Assembly (NCBI RefSeq): GCF_000009265.1 | Contig: NC_008380.1 | Location: 315,501-379,500 of the forward strand | Direction of reading: 5' to 3' | Source: Rhizobium johnstonii 3841 | GTDB taxonomy: Bacteria; Pseudomonadota; Alphaproteobacteria; Rhizobiales; Rhizobiaceae | DNA length: 64,000 nt | In this document: one piece after another, positions 51,678 to 62,271 of the stretch | Position numbering within the stretch: the stretch's first letter is position 1 | How the letters are laid out: each line of letters opens with the position of its first letter | Position numbers and translations under genes: made by a program | The notes under the pieces: generated by a model | Seen by the model: only the letters and a program-made list of their open reading frames with translations | Told to the model about the DNA's origin: nothing | Databases searched by the model: none

Positions 51678-52277
51678 TCAGCCGCGCTTATAGATCCAGA
51701 GCTGCGCCGGCGGAATGTTGCGCATGACGAAGTCGAAATGCTGGATATGGTAGCGGTCGGGATTGGCGGCGATCGGCGAGATCGCGCCGTAGGAAATCTG
51801 CACCATCGGCCGGCCGGCCGGCAGTCGATCGAGCAGGCTTTCGAGCAGCGAAATGCGCTTCGCCATCGGGAAATTCAGCAGCGGAATGCCCGAGACGACG
51901 GAATCGAAGGTGAGACCGCTGAAATTGCCAAGGGTGGCCTGAAGATCGAAGGCATCGCCGTTGATGAAGTGCACGCCGGGATAGGTCCGCTGCAGATGTT
52001 TATGAAAATCCGTCGAATATTCGATTGCGACGAGATTTTCCGGACGGACGCCGCGGCCGAGAATGGCCTTGGTGATAGCGCCCGTGCCCGGTCCGAGTTC
52101 AAGCACCGGCAACCCGGAATGGATATCGACAACGCTTGCCATGCGCTTGGCCGTGATCGAGGAGGTCGGCACGATTGAGCCCACCGTCTTCGGCCCCTGC
52201 ATCATGCCACGGAAGAAGCGGATCTCGTCGTCGAACCTCTTGCCCAGCCGTTCCTTCACCTTGACCCGTAAGCTCAT
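51678..52277 (-). CDS. pmtA: Phospholipid N-methyltransferase (PmtA, Sinorhizobium/Agrobacterium type)
   Basis: This 199-residue SAM-dependent enzyme has motif I VLELGPGTGAITKAI and a basic, amphipathic N-terminus (VKERLGKRFDDEIRFFRGMM) that binds membranes. It matches the rhizobial PmtA, which converts phosphatidylethanolamine to phosphatidylcholine in three methylations, needed for nodulation in several species. GIPLLNFPM is the conserved region after motif IV. The next gene starts 1 bp after its stop. An rRNA adenine methyltransferase-like annotation is possible from motif I alone but less likely. Confidence 0.82.
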   Translation of the reverse strand: MSLRVKVKERLGKRFDDEIRFFRGMMQGPKTVGSIVPTSSITAKRMASVVDIHSGLPVLELGPGTGAITKAILGRGVRPENLVAIEYSTDFHKHLQRTYPGVHFINGDAFDLQATLGNFSGLTFDSVVSGIPLLNFPMAKRISLLESLLDRLPAGRPMVQISYGAISPIAANPDRYHIQHFDFVMRNIPPAQLWIYKRG

Positions 52278-52487
52278 TCTCCACCCATCCGCATGTTGAT
52301 CGAATGCCTTAATATGCCGCTTGTCGCTTAAGGGACAAGGATTTTCGCAACAAGGACATCGGCATCAACAGTTCATGCGGCTTTCGGCGCTGAACGAGGC
52401 ATGAGATCGGCGAGCCTTTCGGCCAAGTGATCGGCGTCGACAGGCGCGCGCAGGAGGAAAAACGGAGGTGTGCAGCCTTCGTTTCCG

Positions 52488-53606
52488 TCAGACGCGCATC
52501 GGCATCAGCACGTAGAGCGCATCGTCGCCCGCCGTGTCGCGGATCAGCGTCGGCGAGCCGGCATCGGCGAGCAGGAAGATCGCTTCCTCGCCGGAAAGCT
52601 GCGCGGTGATATCGAGCAGGTATTTCGCGTTGAAGCCGATTTCCATCGCATCCGTGTCGTAGCCGACGGCGACCTCTTCGGTCGCACTGCCGGAGTCGGG
52701 ATTGTTGACGGTCAGCATCAGTTGACCCTCGGAAAGTGCCAGCTTGACGGCGCGTCCGCGCTCGGAGGAGATTGTCGAGACGCGGTCGACGGCCTGTGCG
52801 AAACTCGTGCAGTCGACGCGCATTTCCTTGTCGTTGCCGGTGGGGATGACGCGCTGATAATCCGGGAAGGTGCCGTCGATCAGTTTCGAGGTCATGACGA
52901 TTGAGCCGATGGTCAGCCGGATCTTGGCGTCGGAGACCTCGACGGTCACCATCACCTCGGGATTGTCGACCAGTTTCTGCAGCTCGCCGACCGTCTTGCG
53001 CGGAATGATGATGCCGGGCATGCCCTCGGAGCCGGAGGGCGCATCGACATCGGCGCGCGCCAGCCGGTGGCCGTCGGTCGCAACCGCCCTGAGTTTCAGC
53101 TGGCCGTTGCTCTCGATCGTGTGGAAGAAGATGCCGTTGAGATAATAACGCGTCTCTTCCGTCGAAATTGCGAACTGGGTGCGGTCGATCAGCATCTTCA
53201 GATCGGTCGCCTTCAGCTTGAAGGAATGCGTGAAGGTGCCGGCTGTGAGATCCGGGAAGTCCGATTCCGGCAGGCACTGCAGCGAGAACTTCGAGCGGCC
53301 GGACTGCACGGTCATCGAGCCGCCATCGCTGCTGGTGGCAAGCAGCACTTCCGAGCCGTCGGAAAGCTTGCGCACGATGTCGTAGAGAAGATGCGCGGGA
53401 ACGGTGGTGGCGCCGGGCTGCTCGACGCTAGCAGGGGTCGCCTCGGTGATTTCGAGGTCGAGGTCGGTCGCCTTCATGTCGAGCTTCTGGCCGTCGGCCT
53501 TGAGCAATACGTTGGACAGGATAGGGATCGTGTTGCGACGTTCGACCACGCGGTGGACGTGGTTCAGCGATTTCAACAGGTTTGACCGCTCAATAGTAAT
53601 ACGCAT
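52488..53606 (-). CDS. dnaN: DNA polymerase III subunit beta (sliding clamp)
   Basis: The 372-residue protein is the ring-shaped processivity clamp. Its three repeated domains run about 1-120, 125-245 and 247-372, with MRITIERSNLLKSLNHVHRVVERRNTIPILSNVLL at the start and the C-terminal LYVLMPMRV. EETRYYLNGIFFH is the conserved second-domain segment. It is monocistronic; dnaA and recF are not in the window, as in other rhizobia where dnaN is separate from the origin. Confidence 0.97.
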   Translation of the reverse strand: MRITIERSNLLKSLNHVHRVVERRNTIPILSNVLLKADGQKLDMKATDLDLEITEATPASVEQPGATTVPAHLLYDIVRKLSDGSEVLLATSSDGGSMTVQSGRSKFSLQCLPESDFPDLTAGTFTHSFKLKATDLKMLIDRTQFAISTEETRYYLNGIFFHTIESNGQLKLRAVATDGHRLARADVDAPSGSEGMPGIIIPRKTVGELQKLVDNPEVMVTVEVSDAKIRLTIGSIVMTSKLIDGTFPDYQRVIPTGNDKEMRVDCTSFAQAVDRVSTISSERGRAVKLALSEGQLMLTVNNPDSGSATEEVAVGYDTDAMEIGFNAKYLLDITAQLSGEEAIFLLADAGSPTLIRDTAGDDALYVLMPMRV

Positions 53607-53865
53607 GGGATGCTACCGCTTTCGACCGTGACTTTCCGGGCGCGTCGAGCACCCGAAGAATGCTGTCCCGGCTTGAGGCCGGGGGAGTGGACGGGCAAAA
53701 TGGCAGACTTCAGCATTGCTTTGCAAGAGGCATGGACGCCGGCACCCCTGCATTTGCGGTTTTCCAGAGCAATGCTCACAGAAATCCGAACCCTTGCCGA
53801 AGCGGTGCGGCTCGCCCATAAGGGTTCGATGCCGGCGACGAGCCGGCGGGACGAAAGCAAATGGC

Positions 53866-54783
53866 ATGAATGAGGAAACCACAGCGGACGCCGCCAGCCG
53901 GCGAAGCTTCCGCCTGCACAATATGGCGGTGCCGGCGCGGCCGCTGGAGCCGGCGCTCTATCTCGTCGCCACCCCGATCGGCAATCTCGGCGACATTACG
54001 CTGCGGGCGCTGGAAACGCTGGCCGGCGCCGACGTGCTTGCCTGCGAGGATACACGTGTCACCCGCGTGCTGCTCGACCGCTACGGCATCCAGAACCGCC
54101 CCTTCGCCTATCACGAGCACAATGCCGATGAGGCCGGTCCAAGGCTGCTGCAGGCGCTCGAAGCCGGACGCTCGGTGGCGCTGGTTTCCGATGCCGGCAC
54201 ACCGCTGGTCTCCGATCCCGGTTATCGGCTGGCACAGCAGGCGATAGCCGCAGGTTACCGCGTCATTCCCATTCCCGGCGCCTCCGCGCCGCTCGCAGCC
54301 CTTGTCGGCTCCGGTCTGCCGAACGATGCCTTTCTTTTCGCCGGTTTCCTGCCGGCCAAGGACAAGGCCCGCCGCGACCGTCTCGGTGAACTTGCCGCAG
54401 CACCCGCAACGCTGATCTTCTTTGAATCGCCGCACCGCATTGGCGCAACGCTTCTGGCCGCCGCCGATGTGCTCGGGCCCACGCGGCCCGCCTCCGTCTG
54501 CCGCGAGCTGACCAAGACCTATGAGGAGTTCCGCCGCGGCACGCTTGCAGAGCTTGCCGCGCATTATCAGCAGGTGGAAAACGTCAAGGGCGAGATCGTT
54601 CTCGTGATCGGTCCGCCGGAGCCGGTCGAGACGGATGAGGCCGATGTCGAAGCCATGCTGGCCGACCTGTCGAAGACCATGCCGACGGCAGGCGCCGCGA
54701 CCGAGGCCGCCCGCCTTACCGGCCTGCCGCGCAAGGTGCTCTACCAGCGCCTGCTGGAGATCAAGAACGCCGATGGGCGATAG
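53866..54783 (+). CDS. rsmI: 16S rRNA 2'-O-ribose C1402 methyltransferase
   Basis: RsmI methylates the ribose of C1402 in the ribosomal P site. The 305-residue protein starts with about 28 variable residues, then ALYLVATPIGNLGDITLRALETL, ACEDTRVTRVLL, VSDAGTPLVSDPGYRLA and the SAM-binding FESPHRI, all typical of the tetrapyrrole-methylase fold. No clear ribosome site precedes the chosen ATG. It overlaps yraN by 11 bp, so the pair is coupled, as in many bacteria. Confidence 0.94.
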   Translation: MNEETTADAASRRSFRLHNMAVPARPLEPALYLVATPIGNLGDITLRALETLAGADVLACEDTRVTRVLLDRYGIQNRPFAYHEHNADEAGPRLLQALEAGRSVALVSDAGTPLVSDPGYRLAQQAIAAGYRVIPIPGASAPLAALVGSGLPNDAFLFAGFLPAKDKARRDRLGELAAAPATLIFFESPHRIGATLLAAADVLGPTRPASVCRELTKTYEEFRRGTLAELAAHYQQVENVKGEIVLVIGPPEPVETDEADVEAMLADLSKTMPTAGAATEAARLTGLPRKVLYQRLLEIKNADGR

Positions 54784-55141
54784 CGATCTCACCGCGATCA
54801 GAAGGAAGGCGCTGCGCCGGGGCCGCATCTCGGAATATGTCGCGGCCGTCTTCCTGATGCTGAAGGGCTACCGCATCCTGGCGCTGCGCCACCGCACCCG
54901 GCTCGGCGAGATCGATATCATCGCCCGAAAGGGCGATCTCGCCGTCTTCGTCGAGGTCAAGGCCCGTCATGGCGAGGCCGCGGCGGTCGATGCCGTCTCT
55001 GTCGCCGCACAAAAGCGCATACGGGCGGCAAGCGATCTCTGGCTTGCCCGCCAGGCGGATCAGGCCCGCCTTTCCCAGCGTTATGATATCGTCGCGATCA
55101 TGCCGGGCCGGCTGCCGCGGCACTTTCTGGATGCCTTCTGA
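54773..55141 (+). CDS. yraN: UPF0102 family protein YraN
   Basis: This 122-residue protein has a restriction-endonuclease-like fold: GRISEYVAAVFLMLKGYRILALRHRTRLGEIDIIARKGDLAVFVEVKAR, with the D-EVK catalytic-type residues. The function is unknown, but it is often linked to DNA repair or Holliday junction-type nucleases. Its start overlaps the rsmI stop by 11 bp. Confidence 0.94.
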   Translation: MGDSDLTAIRRKALRRGRISEYVAAVFLMLKGYRILALRHRTRLGEIDIIARKGDLAVFVEVKARHGEAAAVDAVSVAAQKRIRAASDLWLARQADQARLSQRYDIVAIMPGRLPRHFLDAF

Positions 55142-55253
55142 CCTCTTTCGATCCATCGGATTTCCGGATCGTTAAAATTTTAGTTCCCGCTTGAACCAGG
55201 TCCTTACGACTCTCTGCTATCGACTCGGTAGGGTAGCAATTGGGGGTTGTTTC

Positions 55254-55757
55254 ATGGCCTGGAAGCTGATGCTTGCAAGTGCGGTCGCCATGGCCGCGCG
55301 CTCGGTGCCGTATGCCGTGGCGAAGCCGGCCGGAAAATCCTTCGTCGCGCATGCGAGCGATCTGCTGCCGCTGAAATCGACGCCGATCAATCCGGACTGG
55401 ATCGTCAGCGGCAATCCGCAGGCCCGCACCGCCGAACATTCGCGCGGTCATGACGAGGCCTCGCTGACGGCGATCTGGGATTGTACGGCCGGCGAATTCC
55501 GCTGGTATTTCGGCTGGGACGAGACGGTGATGATCCTCGAAGGTGAGGTCCATATCACCGCCGAGGACGGCACCGAACGAACCCTCAGCGCCGGCGATGT
55601 CGCCTTTTTCGCCGGTGGAACCTGGGCAAGCTGGCGGGTCGACAATTACGTCCGCAAGGTCGCCTTCCTGCGCAAGCCCTTCCCGAAGCCCTTGGCGATC
55701 GCCTACCGTCTCCGCAACATGCTGCGCAACAGCGGCAACCAGGGCATCGCCGCCTGA
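55254..55757 (+). CDS. Cupin domain protein (DUF861-type)
   Basis: This 167-residue protein has a cupin_3 barrel: FRWYFGWDETVMILEGEVHITAEDGTERTLSAGDVAFFAGGTWASWRVDNYVRKVAFLRK. In such proteins the barrel often handles ureidoglycolate or other small organic acids, but the metal ligands are partly absent. An N-terminal stretch of about 20 residues (MLASAVAMAARSVPYAVA) is moderately hydrophobic. GGGGG lies upstream of the ATG. It stands between yraN and gshB; function unknown. Confidence 0.85.
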   Translation: MAWKLMLASAVAMAARSVPYAVAKPAGKSFVAHASDLLPLKSTPINPDWIVSGNPQARTAEHSRGHDEASLTAIWDCTAGEFRWYFGWDETVMILEGEVHITAEDGTERTLSAGDVAFFAGGTWASWRVDNYVRKVAFLRKPFPKPLAIAYRLRNMLRNSGNQGIAA

Positions 55758-55851
55758 ACGCCCCGCGTTGAGGCGCCGGAAGCCCTTGATTGACCGTTGC
55801 GTTTGATATCCGGCCGACCTACATCTGTCCGGCATTCAGCGAGGGATGGAA

Positions 55852-56799
55852 ATGGCCAAGATCACCAATGTAGCGGTCCAGATGGACCATGTCGAAGGCA
55901 TCAATATCGCAGGTGACTCCACCTTCGCCATGAGCCTGGAAGCCCAGGTGCGTGGCTACAACCTCTTCCATTACACCCCCGACCGCCTGAGCTTCCGTGA
56001 CGGCAAGCTCTATGCCAGCGTCGAGCCGATGGTGCTGCGCGACCTCAAGGGCGATCACTACGAGCTTGGCGTGCCGGAGCGCGTCGACCTTGCGACCATG
56101 GATGTCGTGCTGCTGCGCCAGGACCCGCCTTTCGACATGGCCTATATCACCTCGACGCATCTGCTCGAGCGCATCCATCCGAAGACGCTCGTCGTCAACG
56201 ACCCCGCCTGGGTGCGCAATTCGCCGGAGAAGATCTTCGTCACCGAATTCTCCGATCTGATGCCGAAGACGCTGATCACCAAGGATGCCGCCGAGATCCG
56301 CCGCTTCCGCGACGAGATGGGCGACATCATCCTGAAGCCGCTCTACGGCAATGGCGGCGCCGGCGTCTTCCATTCGACCCGCGACGATCGCAACCTCTCC
56401 TCGCTGCTGGAGATGTTCGGCCAGCTTTTCCGCGAGCCCTTCATCGCCCAGCAATATCTGCCCGACGTGCGCAAGGGCGACAAACGCATCATCCTGGTCG
56501 ACGGCGAATTCGCCGGCGCCATCAACCGCGTGCCGGCCGAGCACGACAGCCGCTCCAACATGCATGTCGGCGGCCGCGCTGAGGCGACCGAACTGACGCC
56601 GCGCGAACAGGAAATCTGCACCCGCATCGGCCCGGCGCTGAGGGAGCGCGGCTTCCTGCTCGTCGGCATCGATGTGATCGGCGATTACATGACCGAGATC
56701 AACGTCACATCGCCCACCGGCATCCGCGAGGTCAAGAAGTTCGGCGGCGCCGATATAGCGAGCCTGCTCTGGGACGCGATCGAACGCAAGCGCGGCTGA
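55852..56799 (+). CDS. gshB: Glutathione synthetase
   Basis: GshB joins gamma-glutamylcysteine and glycine with ATP. The 315 residues have the ATP-grasp fold: [45 protein letters not shown] (ATP loop), [20 protein letters not shown], and [13 protein letters not shown] for metal and product binding. The ATG at 55852 is preferred over one two codons upstream because GAGGG then sits at a normal distance. Glutathione matches the several GST-family proteins in the window. Confidence 0.96.
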   Translation: MAKITNVAVQMDHVEGINIAGDSTFAMSLEAQVRGYNLFHYTPDRLSFRDGKLYASVEPMVLRDLKGDHYELGVPERVDLATMDVVLLRQDPPFDMAYITSTHLLERIHPKTLVVNDPAWVRNSPEKIFVTEFSDLMPKTLITKDAAEIRRFRDEMGDIILKPLYGNGGAGVFHSTRDDRNLSSLLEMFGQLFREPFIAQQYLPDVRKGDKRIILVDGEFAGAINRVPAEHDSRSNMHVGGRAEATELTPREQEICTRIGPALRERGFLLVGIDVIGDYMTEINVTSPTGIREVKKFGGADIASLLWDAIERKRG

Positions 56800-56973
56800 G
56801 CCAGCCGCCCATGACCGATTTGGTCCCGCGACCGAGCACAACCAAGGTCACAGCGGATGCCTGACTATGTTCCTTGATTGTTCTTGTTTTATTCCGGCTT
56901 CCATGCCAGATTGCAACCGCTGGCCCTGAACGGCCGGGGGCGGTATAAGAGTTTGCGGCAAGGGGATGGGCAT

Positions 56974-58506
56974 ATGGTCGCGCGTGTCAGTACGGTGGCA
57001 TTTCAGGGCATCGAAGGTGTGCCGGTCGAGGTCCAGGTCATGGTCGCTCCCGGAAAAGTCGGGATGCAGATCGTCGGCCTGCCTGACAAGGCGGTGGCCG
57101 AAAGCCGCGAACGCGTGCAGGCGGCCCTCCACGCCTCCGGCCTGGCGCTGCCGGCCAAGCGCGTGACGGTCAACCTGGCGCCTGCCGACCTGCCGAAAGA
57201 GGGCTCGCATTTCGATCTGCCGATCGCGCTTGCCCTGATGGCCGCCCTCGGCGCCATTCCCGCCGATGCGCTGTCGGATTTTGTCGTCGTCGGCGAGCTC
57301 AATCTCGACGGAACGATCGCCGCCATATCCGGCGCGCTGCCGGCCGCGATCGGCGCCAATGCGCTCGGCAAGGGGCTGATCTGCCCGGCTGAAAGCGGTG
57401 CCGAAGCCGCCTGGGCAGGTGCCGAGGTCGACATTCTCGCCCCCCGCAGCCTGATTGCCCTTGCCAATCATTTCCGCGGCACGCAGGTCCTATCTCGGCC
57501 GGAGGCGTCGATCCGTGCCAATGCCGCAAACCTGCCGGACCTTGCCGAGATCAAGGGCCAGGAAAGCGCCAAGCGGGCGCTCGAAGTGGCCGCGGCCGGC
57601 GGTCATAACCTTCTGATGGTCGGTCCTCCGGGCTCCGGCAAGTCGATGCTGGCGGCAAGGCTGCCATCGATCCTGCCGCCGCTTTCGGCCGCCGAGCTCC
57701 TGGAGGTGTCGATGGTTCATTCGATCGCCGGTCAGCTCTCCGGCGGCAAGCTTTCCGATCGTAGGCCCTTCCGCACCCCGCATCATTCCGCCACCATGGC
57801 GGCCCTCGTCGGCGGTGGCCTGCGCGCCCGTCCGGGCGAAGCCTCGCTTGCCCATCACGGCGTACTGTTTCTCGACGAGTTTCCCGAGTTCACGCCGCAG
57901 GCGCTGGATGCGCTGCGCCAGCCGCTCGAAGGCGGCGAATGCGTCATTGCGCGCGCCAATCACCGCGTCTCCTATCCGGCGAAATTCCAGCTGATCGCGG
58001 CGATGAACCCCTGCCGCTGCGGCATGGCGGGCGAGCCGGGCCATACTTGCGCCCGCGGCTCGCGCTGCATGAGCGATTACCAGGCCCGCATCTCCGGCCC
58101 GCTGATGGATCGCATCGATATCCGCATCGACGTGCCGGCCGTCTCCGCCGCCGATCTCATCCGGCCAATGGCGGCCGAATCCAGCGCCGACGTCGCGCGC
58201 CGGGTCGCCCGCGCCCGCGAAATCCAGCAGGAGCGCTTCGAAAGCACCGGCGCGAAAGGCATCGGCACCAATGCCCGCTGCTCCACCGCGATGATTGAGA
58301 AACTGGCCGAGCCCGATGCCAGCGGCCTGCAGCTGCTGCGCGACGCCGCCGAAAAGATGAAATTCTCCGCCCGCGGCTACCACCGCGTGCTCAAGGTCGC
58401 CCGCACGCTGGCCGATCTCGACGGCAAGCCGACGGTCGGCCGCATCCATCTGGCCGAAGCCATCTCCTACCGCATCGCCGGCGAAAGGCTGACGGCGGCT
58501 GCGTGA
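56974..58506 (+). CDS. comM: YifB/ComM family AAA ATPase (Mg chelatase-like)
   Basis: This 510-residue protein has an N-terminal Lon-protease-like domain (AFQGIEGVPVEVQVMVAPGKVGMQIVGLPDKAVAESRERV), then an AAA+ MCM-like domain with Walker A GPPGSGKS at 217-224 and Walker B VLFLDEFPEF. The zinc-like Cys cluster CRCGMAGEPGHTCARGSRC follows. ComM is a hexameric helicase that aids branch migration in natural transformation and recombination. The ATG at 56974 follows GGGG; upstream codons in frame are judged untranslated. Confidence 0.94.
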   Translation: MVARVSTVAFQGIEGVPVEVQVMVAPGKVGMQIVGLPDKAVAESRERVQAALHASGLALPAKRVTVNLAPADLPKEGSHFDLPIALALMAALGAIPADALSDFVVVGELNLDGTIAAISGALPAAIGANALGKGLICPAESGAEAAWAGAEVDILAPRSLIALANHFRGTQVLSRPEASIRANAANLPDLAEIKGQESAKRALEVAAAGGHNLLMVGPPGSGKSMLAARLPSILPPLSAAELLEVSMVHSIAGQLSGGKLSDRRPFRTPHHSATMAALVGGGLRARPGEASLAHHGVLFLDEFPEFTPQALDALRQPLEGGECVIARANHRVSYPAKFQLIAAMNPCRCGMAGEPGHTCARGSRCMSDYQARISGPLMDRIDIRIDVPAVSAADLIRPMAAESSADVARRVARAREIQQERFESTGAKGIGTNARCSTAMIEKLAEPDASGLQLLRDAAEKMKFSARGYHRVLKVARTLADLDGKPTVGRIHLAEAISYRIAGERLTAAA

Positions 58507-58566
58507 GGGATAGGGGCGCCGAATGCGTTTCGACAGTTTGCCGACAAGCCTCGCCCTTTACTCGGC

Positions 58567-58642
58567 GTCATCCTCGGCCTTGTGCCGAGGATCTGCTACA
58601 TATCAACCGGCTGCAGATGCTCGGGACAAGCCCGAGCATGAC
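58567..58642. repeat. Dispersed palindromic repeat (two hairpins) after comM
   Basis: An outer imperfect palindrome GTCATCCTCGG...CCCGAGCATGAC contains two stems: ATCCTCGGC/GCCGAGGAT around TTGT at 58570-58591, and ATGCTCGGG/CCCGAGCAT at 58617-58639. This word is a common dispersed intergenic repeat in Rhizobiales. It lies between convergent comM and cysK. A further hairpin, GGGGCGC/GCGCCCC at 58679-58696, follows. Confidence 0.65.
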
Positions 58643-58733
58643 GTAAGAGAAGTTGGCCGGCTTTGTCAGCAGTCTGACGGGGCGCCGAAGCGCCCCGATA
58701 TTCTGCGAGGATGATAACCGGGAAAGCCCTGCC

Positions 58734-59696
<963 letters not shown>

Positions 59697-59841
59697 GGGT
59701 GCTCTCCCTTTGAAATCCTGCTCCTGAAATCGAGGGGGAGAATAGGGTCAAAGGCCCGTCTAGGCCAGACCGCGTTCGACCTGGAGAGGCGATCAGGAGA
59801 GAAAAAAACCTTTGAAAACCGTTTCTTGCCGAATGTTTATT

Positions 59842-60459
59842 TCAGCCGGCCCGCGTGGCGATGAAGGCTGCCGTGCCGGCGAGGATGCCTGATGCAACCC
59901 GGTTCAGCGCCTGCAAGGCCCGCGGCTGCTTCAGCATCGTCCGGGCCCGCGAGGCAAGCAGCATATAAGGCACGAGCACGACGATCAGGACCACGAAGGT
60001 GGCGGTAAGCAGGAGTGCATAGTCTCGCAGGCCGATATTGCCGATATCGATCAGCGTCGGCACCAGGGCGACATAGAAGAGCATCGTCTTCGGATTGCCG
60101 AGCGTCACCAGCAGGCCTGAGAGGAAGGATAGGCCGATATTGGTGGATTTGCGCGCCGCGATATCCTGTGGCAGCAGCCCCGCCGTCCAGAGTTTCCAGG
60201 CGATGTAACCGAGATAGAGGACGCCGGCGATCTTGATTGTTATGAACACCTCGGTAAAGGTCTGCGCCACGAAGGCAAGGCCGAGAATGACCGCCGTGAG
60301 ATAGATCATGTCGCCGAGCACCAGGCCGAGACCCATGAAGAAGGTCTCGCGGAAATTCGAGCCGAGCGCACGCGCGACGATTGCGGTAATCCCGGGTCCC
60401 GGAATGGCCGCGGCGATGAACAGCGCTCCGGCATAGGTGATCAGGACGGTGAGGCTCAT
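59842..60459 (-). CDS. LysE/RhtB family amino-acid exporter
   Basis: This 205-residue membrane protein has six hydrophobic segments and the LysE/RhtB motif IPGPGITAIVARALG near the start, plus FLSGLLVTLGNPKTMLFYVALVP. The family exports lysine, threonine or homoserine-type amino acids. The ATG at 60459 is chosen because GAGGG and AAGAAG precede it; the 37 codons upstream look non-coding. Divergent from dps across 232 bp. Substrate unknown. Confidence 0.9.
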   Translation of the reverse strand: MSLTVLITYAGALFIAAAIPGPGITAIVARALGSNFRETFFMGLGLVLGDMIYLTAVILGLAFVAQTFTEVFITIKIAGVLYLGYIAWKLWTAGLLPQDIAARKSTNIGLSFLSGLLVTLGNPKTMLFYVALVPTLIDIGNIGLRDYALLLTATFVVLIVVLVPYMLLASRARTMLKQPRALQALNRVASGILAGTAAFIATRAG

Positions 60460-60691
60460 CTTCTTAACCCTCAGGGCTTCCACCGCCCATCTATAGGCAA
60501 GCGCCGCTTCCTCATCAATGCTTTGGCGCTGATCGGTCCATAACCATAAGGAATAGGTCTGCTCGACCATGATCTACTTGGAAAGCGACCCGGCCTTGCT
60601 ATTTCTCTCTCTGCAAATGCGCGATCAGCGCGGCCCGCCGCGTTTTCCCGGCCGGTGGCGCTGGAGATTTTCATCACCAAGGAGAGATTAA

Positions 60692-61210
60692 ATGTCCCAT
60701 ACGCCAGCCGAAACCCGCAGGCTTTCGCCACTCAAGACGCCGTCCAGCCTGTCGACCAACGCCACGACCGATATTTCGGCGGCGCTGACCGCGCTGCTCG
60801 CCGATGTCTTTACGCTTTATGTGAAGACCAAGAATTTCCATTGGCACATGTCCGGCCCGCATTTTCGCGACTATCATCTGCTGCTCGACGAACAGGCGGA
60901 ACAGATCTTCGCGATGACCGACGACATTGCCGAGCGTGCACGCAAGATCGGCGGCACGACGCTGCGCTCGATCGGCCAGATCGCCCGTCAGCAGCGCCTT
61001 TTGGACAATGACGCGGATTTCGTCACGCCCGAGGACATGTTGTCGGAACTGCGCGAGGATAACGTTCAGCTCGTTTCGCTGCTGCGCGAGGTGCATGGCC
61101 TCTGCGACGAGCATAATGATGTCGCGACCGCCAGCCTGATCGAGAACTGGATCGACGAGGGCGAGCGCCGCACCTGGTTCCTGTTCGAAACGACGCGCCC
61201 GCAGAGGTAA
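60692..61210 (+). CDS. dps: DNA starvation/stationary phase protection protein
   Basis: Dps forms 12-mers that store iron and shield DNA from peroxide. The 172 residues carry the ferroxidase signature KTKNFHWHMSGPHFRDYHLLLDEQAEQI, with His50/His52 and an Asp-Glu pair at 67-68. The N-terminal tail of about 25 residues is basic and Ser/Thr rich, fitting DNA contact. AAGGAGA lies at a good distance before the ATG. A strong bidirectional hairpin follows. Regulation by iron or oxidant is likely, but no box was identified. Confidence 0.95.
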   Translation: MSHTPAETRRLSPLKTPSSLSTNATTDISAALTALLADVFTLYVKTKNFHWHMSGPHFRDYHLLLDEQAEQIFAMTDDIAERARKIGGTTLRSIGQIARQQRLLDNDADFVTPEDMLSELREDNVQLVSLLREVHGLCDEHNDVATASLIENWIDEGERRTWFLFETTRPQR

Positions 61211-61217
61211 TGTCGGC

Positions 61218-61256
61218 AACCGGGCGTCTCAGCCATCCCGATCGGGACGCCCGGTT
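61218..61256. terminator. Bidirectional hairpin between convergent dps and DMT genes
   Basis: 11-base arms AACCGGGCGTC/GACGCCCGGTT (61218-61228, 61246-61256) enclose a loop with a small CCCGATCGGG palindrome. It lies exactly between the two convergent stops at 61210 and 61258. A short U run (TTCTC) follows on the plus strand, so it may stop transcription from both sides. Confidence 0.65.
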
Positions 61257-61257
61257 C

Positions 61258-62160
61258 TCAGCTCTCCAGCGCCCGCGGCCGCAGCCAACGCGGCGTCCAG
61301 CCGAGATTCATGCCGGCGGCTGCAAGCAGGATGATCGCCGCGCCTAATATCTGCATCGGCTGCAGTGCGTGGCCGAAGGCGAGCCGATCGACGAGGATTG
61401 CTGCGATCGGATAGATGAAGGACAGGGCGCCTGTGAGATGCGTCGGCAGCCTCTGGATCGCGCCGTAGAGCAGAACATACATCAGCCCGGTATGGACGAC
61501 ACCGACGGTCACCAGGATCGCCCAGGACCTGACATCGCCGGGCGGATGGGAAAAATCCGTCATCGGCGCCAGCATCAGCATGCCGGTTGCGACCTGGATG
61601 AGCGCGATCAGATGCGGCGGCGTGCCTTTCAGCCATTTCGCGGCAAGGGCTGCGAGCGCATAGAAGAAGGCAGCCCCCAGCGCCATCAGGATGCCGAGGC
61701 CGTAACCGTCAGATGTCGACCCGCCAGTCTCCGGTTTTGCCTCGACGATGGCAATCATGCCGGCGAAGGCCAGCGTCAGCCAGAACAGCTTCGTGGCGGT
61801 GATCTTCTCGCCGAGAAAGAGCGCGCCGAGCACCAGCAGCATGAAGGGCTGGGTGTTATAGACAGTCGTCGCGATCGAGATCGTCGCATGCGAATAGGAG
61901 GCAAACAGCAGCAGCCAGTTCAAGACGATGGCGATGCCGCCGAAAATGGCGATGCCGAAGGCGCGCAGCGTGATGATGCCGGGCCGCAGTAGCCCGAGAG
62001 CGCCGCAGATGACAAGCAAGGTGAGCGCGCCGAACAGGCAGCGCCAGAAGACCACGCCGCTGACCGGCTGACCCGACATGACGACGAACCAGCCGATCGT
62101 TCCCGAGATCAGCATCGCTGCCGTCATTTCCGCCGTGCCTCGTCTGATGTCGCTGCCCAT
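61258..62160 (-). CDS. DMT superfamily (EamA) transporter
   Basis: This 300-residue protein has ten hydrophobic helices in two EamA repeats (AEMTAAMLISGTIGWFVVMSG, YNTQPFMLLVLGALFLGEKITATKLFWLTLAF; second repeat GLMYVLLYGAIQRLPTHLTGALSFIYPIAAILVDRLAFGHAL). The ATG at 62160 has GGAGG five bases upstream; a Met four codons earlier has none. It is divergent from an Lrp regulator across 111 bp, a common pair in which the Lrp protein controls amino-acid export. Confidence 0.92.
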   Translation of the reverse strand: MGSDIRRGTAEMTAAMLISGTIGWFVVMSGQPVSGVVFWRCLFGALTLLVICGALGLLRPGIITLRAFGIAIFGGIAIVLNWLLLFASYSHATISIATTVYNTQPFMLLVLGALFLGEKITATKLFWLTLAFAGMIAIVEAKPETGGSTSDGYGLGILMALGAAFFYALAALAAKWLKGTPPHLIALIQVATGMLMLAPMTDFSHPPGDVRSWAILVTVGVVHTGLMYVLLYGAIQRLPTHLTGALSFIYPIAAILVDRLAFGHALQPMQILGAAIILLAAAGMNLGWTPRWLRPRALES

Positions 62161-62215
62161 GATTGCCTCCATTTCGGTGACATAAGAATATTGCGGCGAG
62201 AGGCGATTTTATATA

Positions 62216-62259
62216 AGGATAAGAAGGAAAATGAACGAATTATCCTAATCATAATAGGA
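62216..62259. promoter_or_regulatory. Lrp-type operator region
   Basis: AGGATAA (62216-62222) and TTATCCT (62240-62246) form an inverted repeat with a 17-base spacer in an A+T-rich stretch; a third related word ATAATAGGAG follows near 62251-62260. The cluster of related half sites and the position just before the Lrp start fit Lrp/AsnC autoregulation and control of the divergent transporter. Confidence 0.5.
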
Positions 62260-62271
62260 GAAGAGATCGCC

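Noticed and set aside
52309..53277. Long Arg/Asp-rich minus-strand frame overlapping dnaN
   Set aside because: It is an alternative-frame shadow of dnaN with biased composition and no family motifs.
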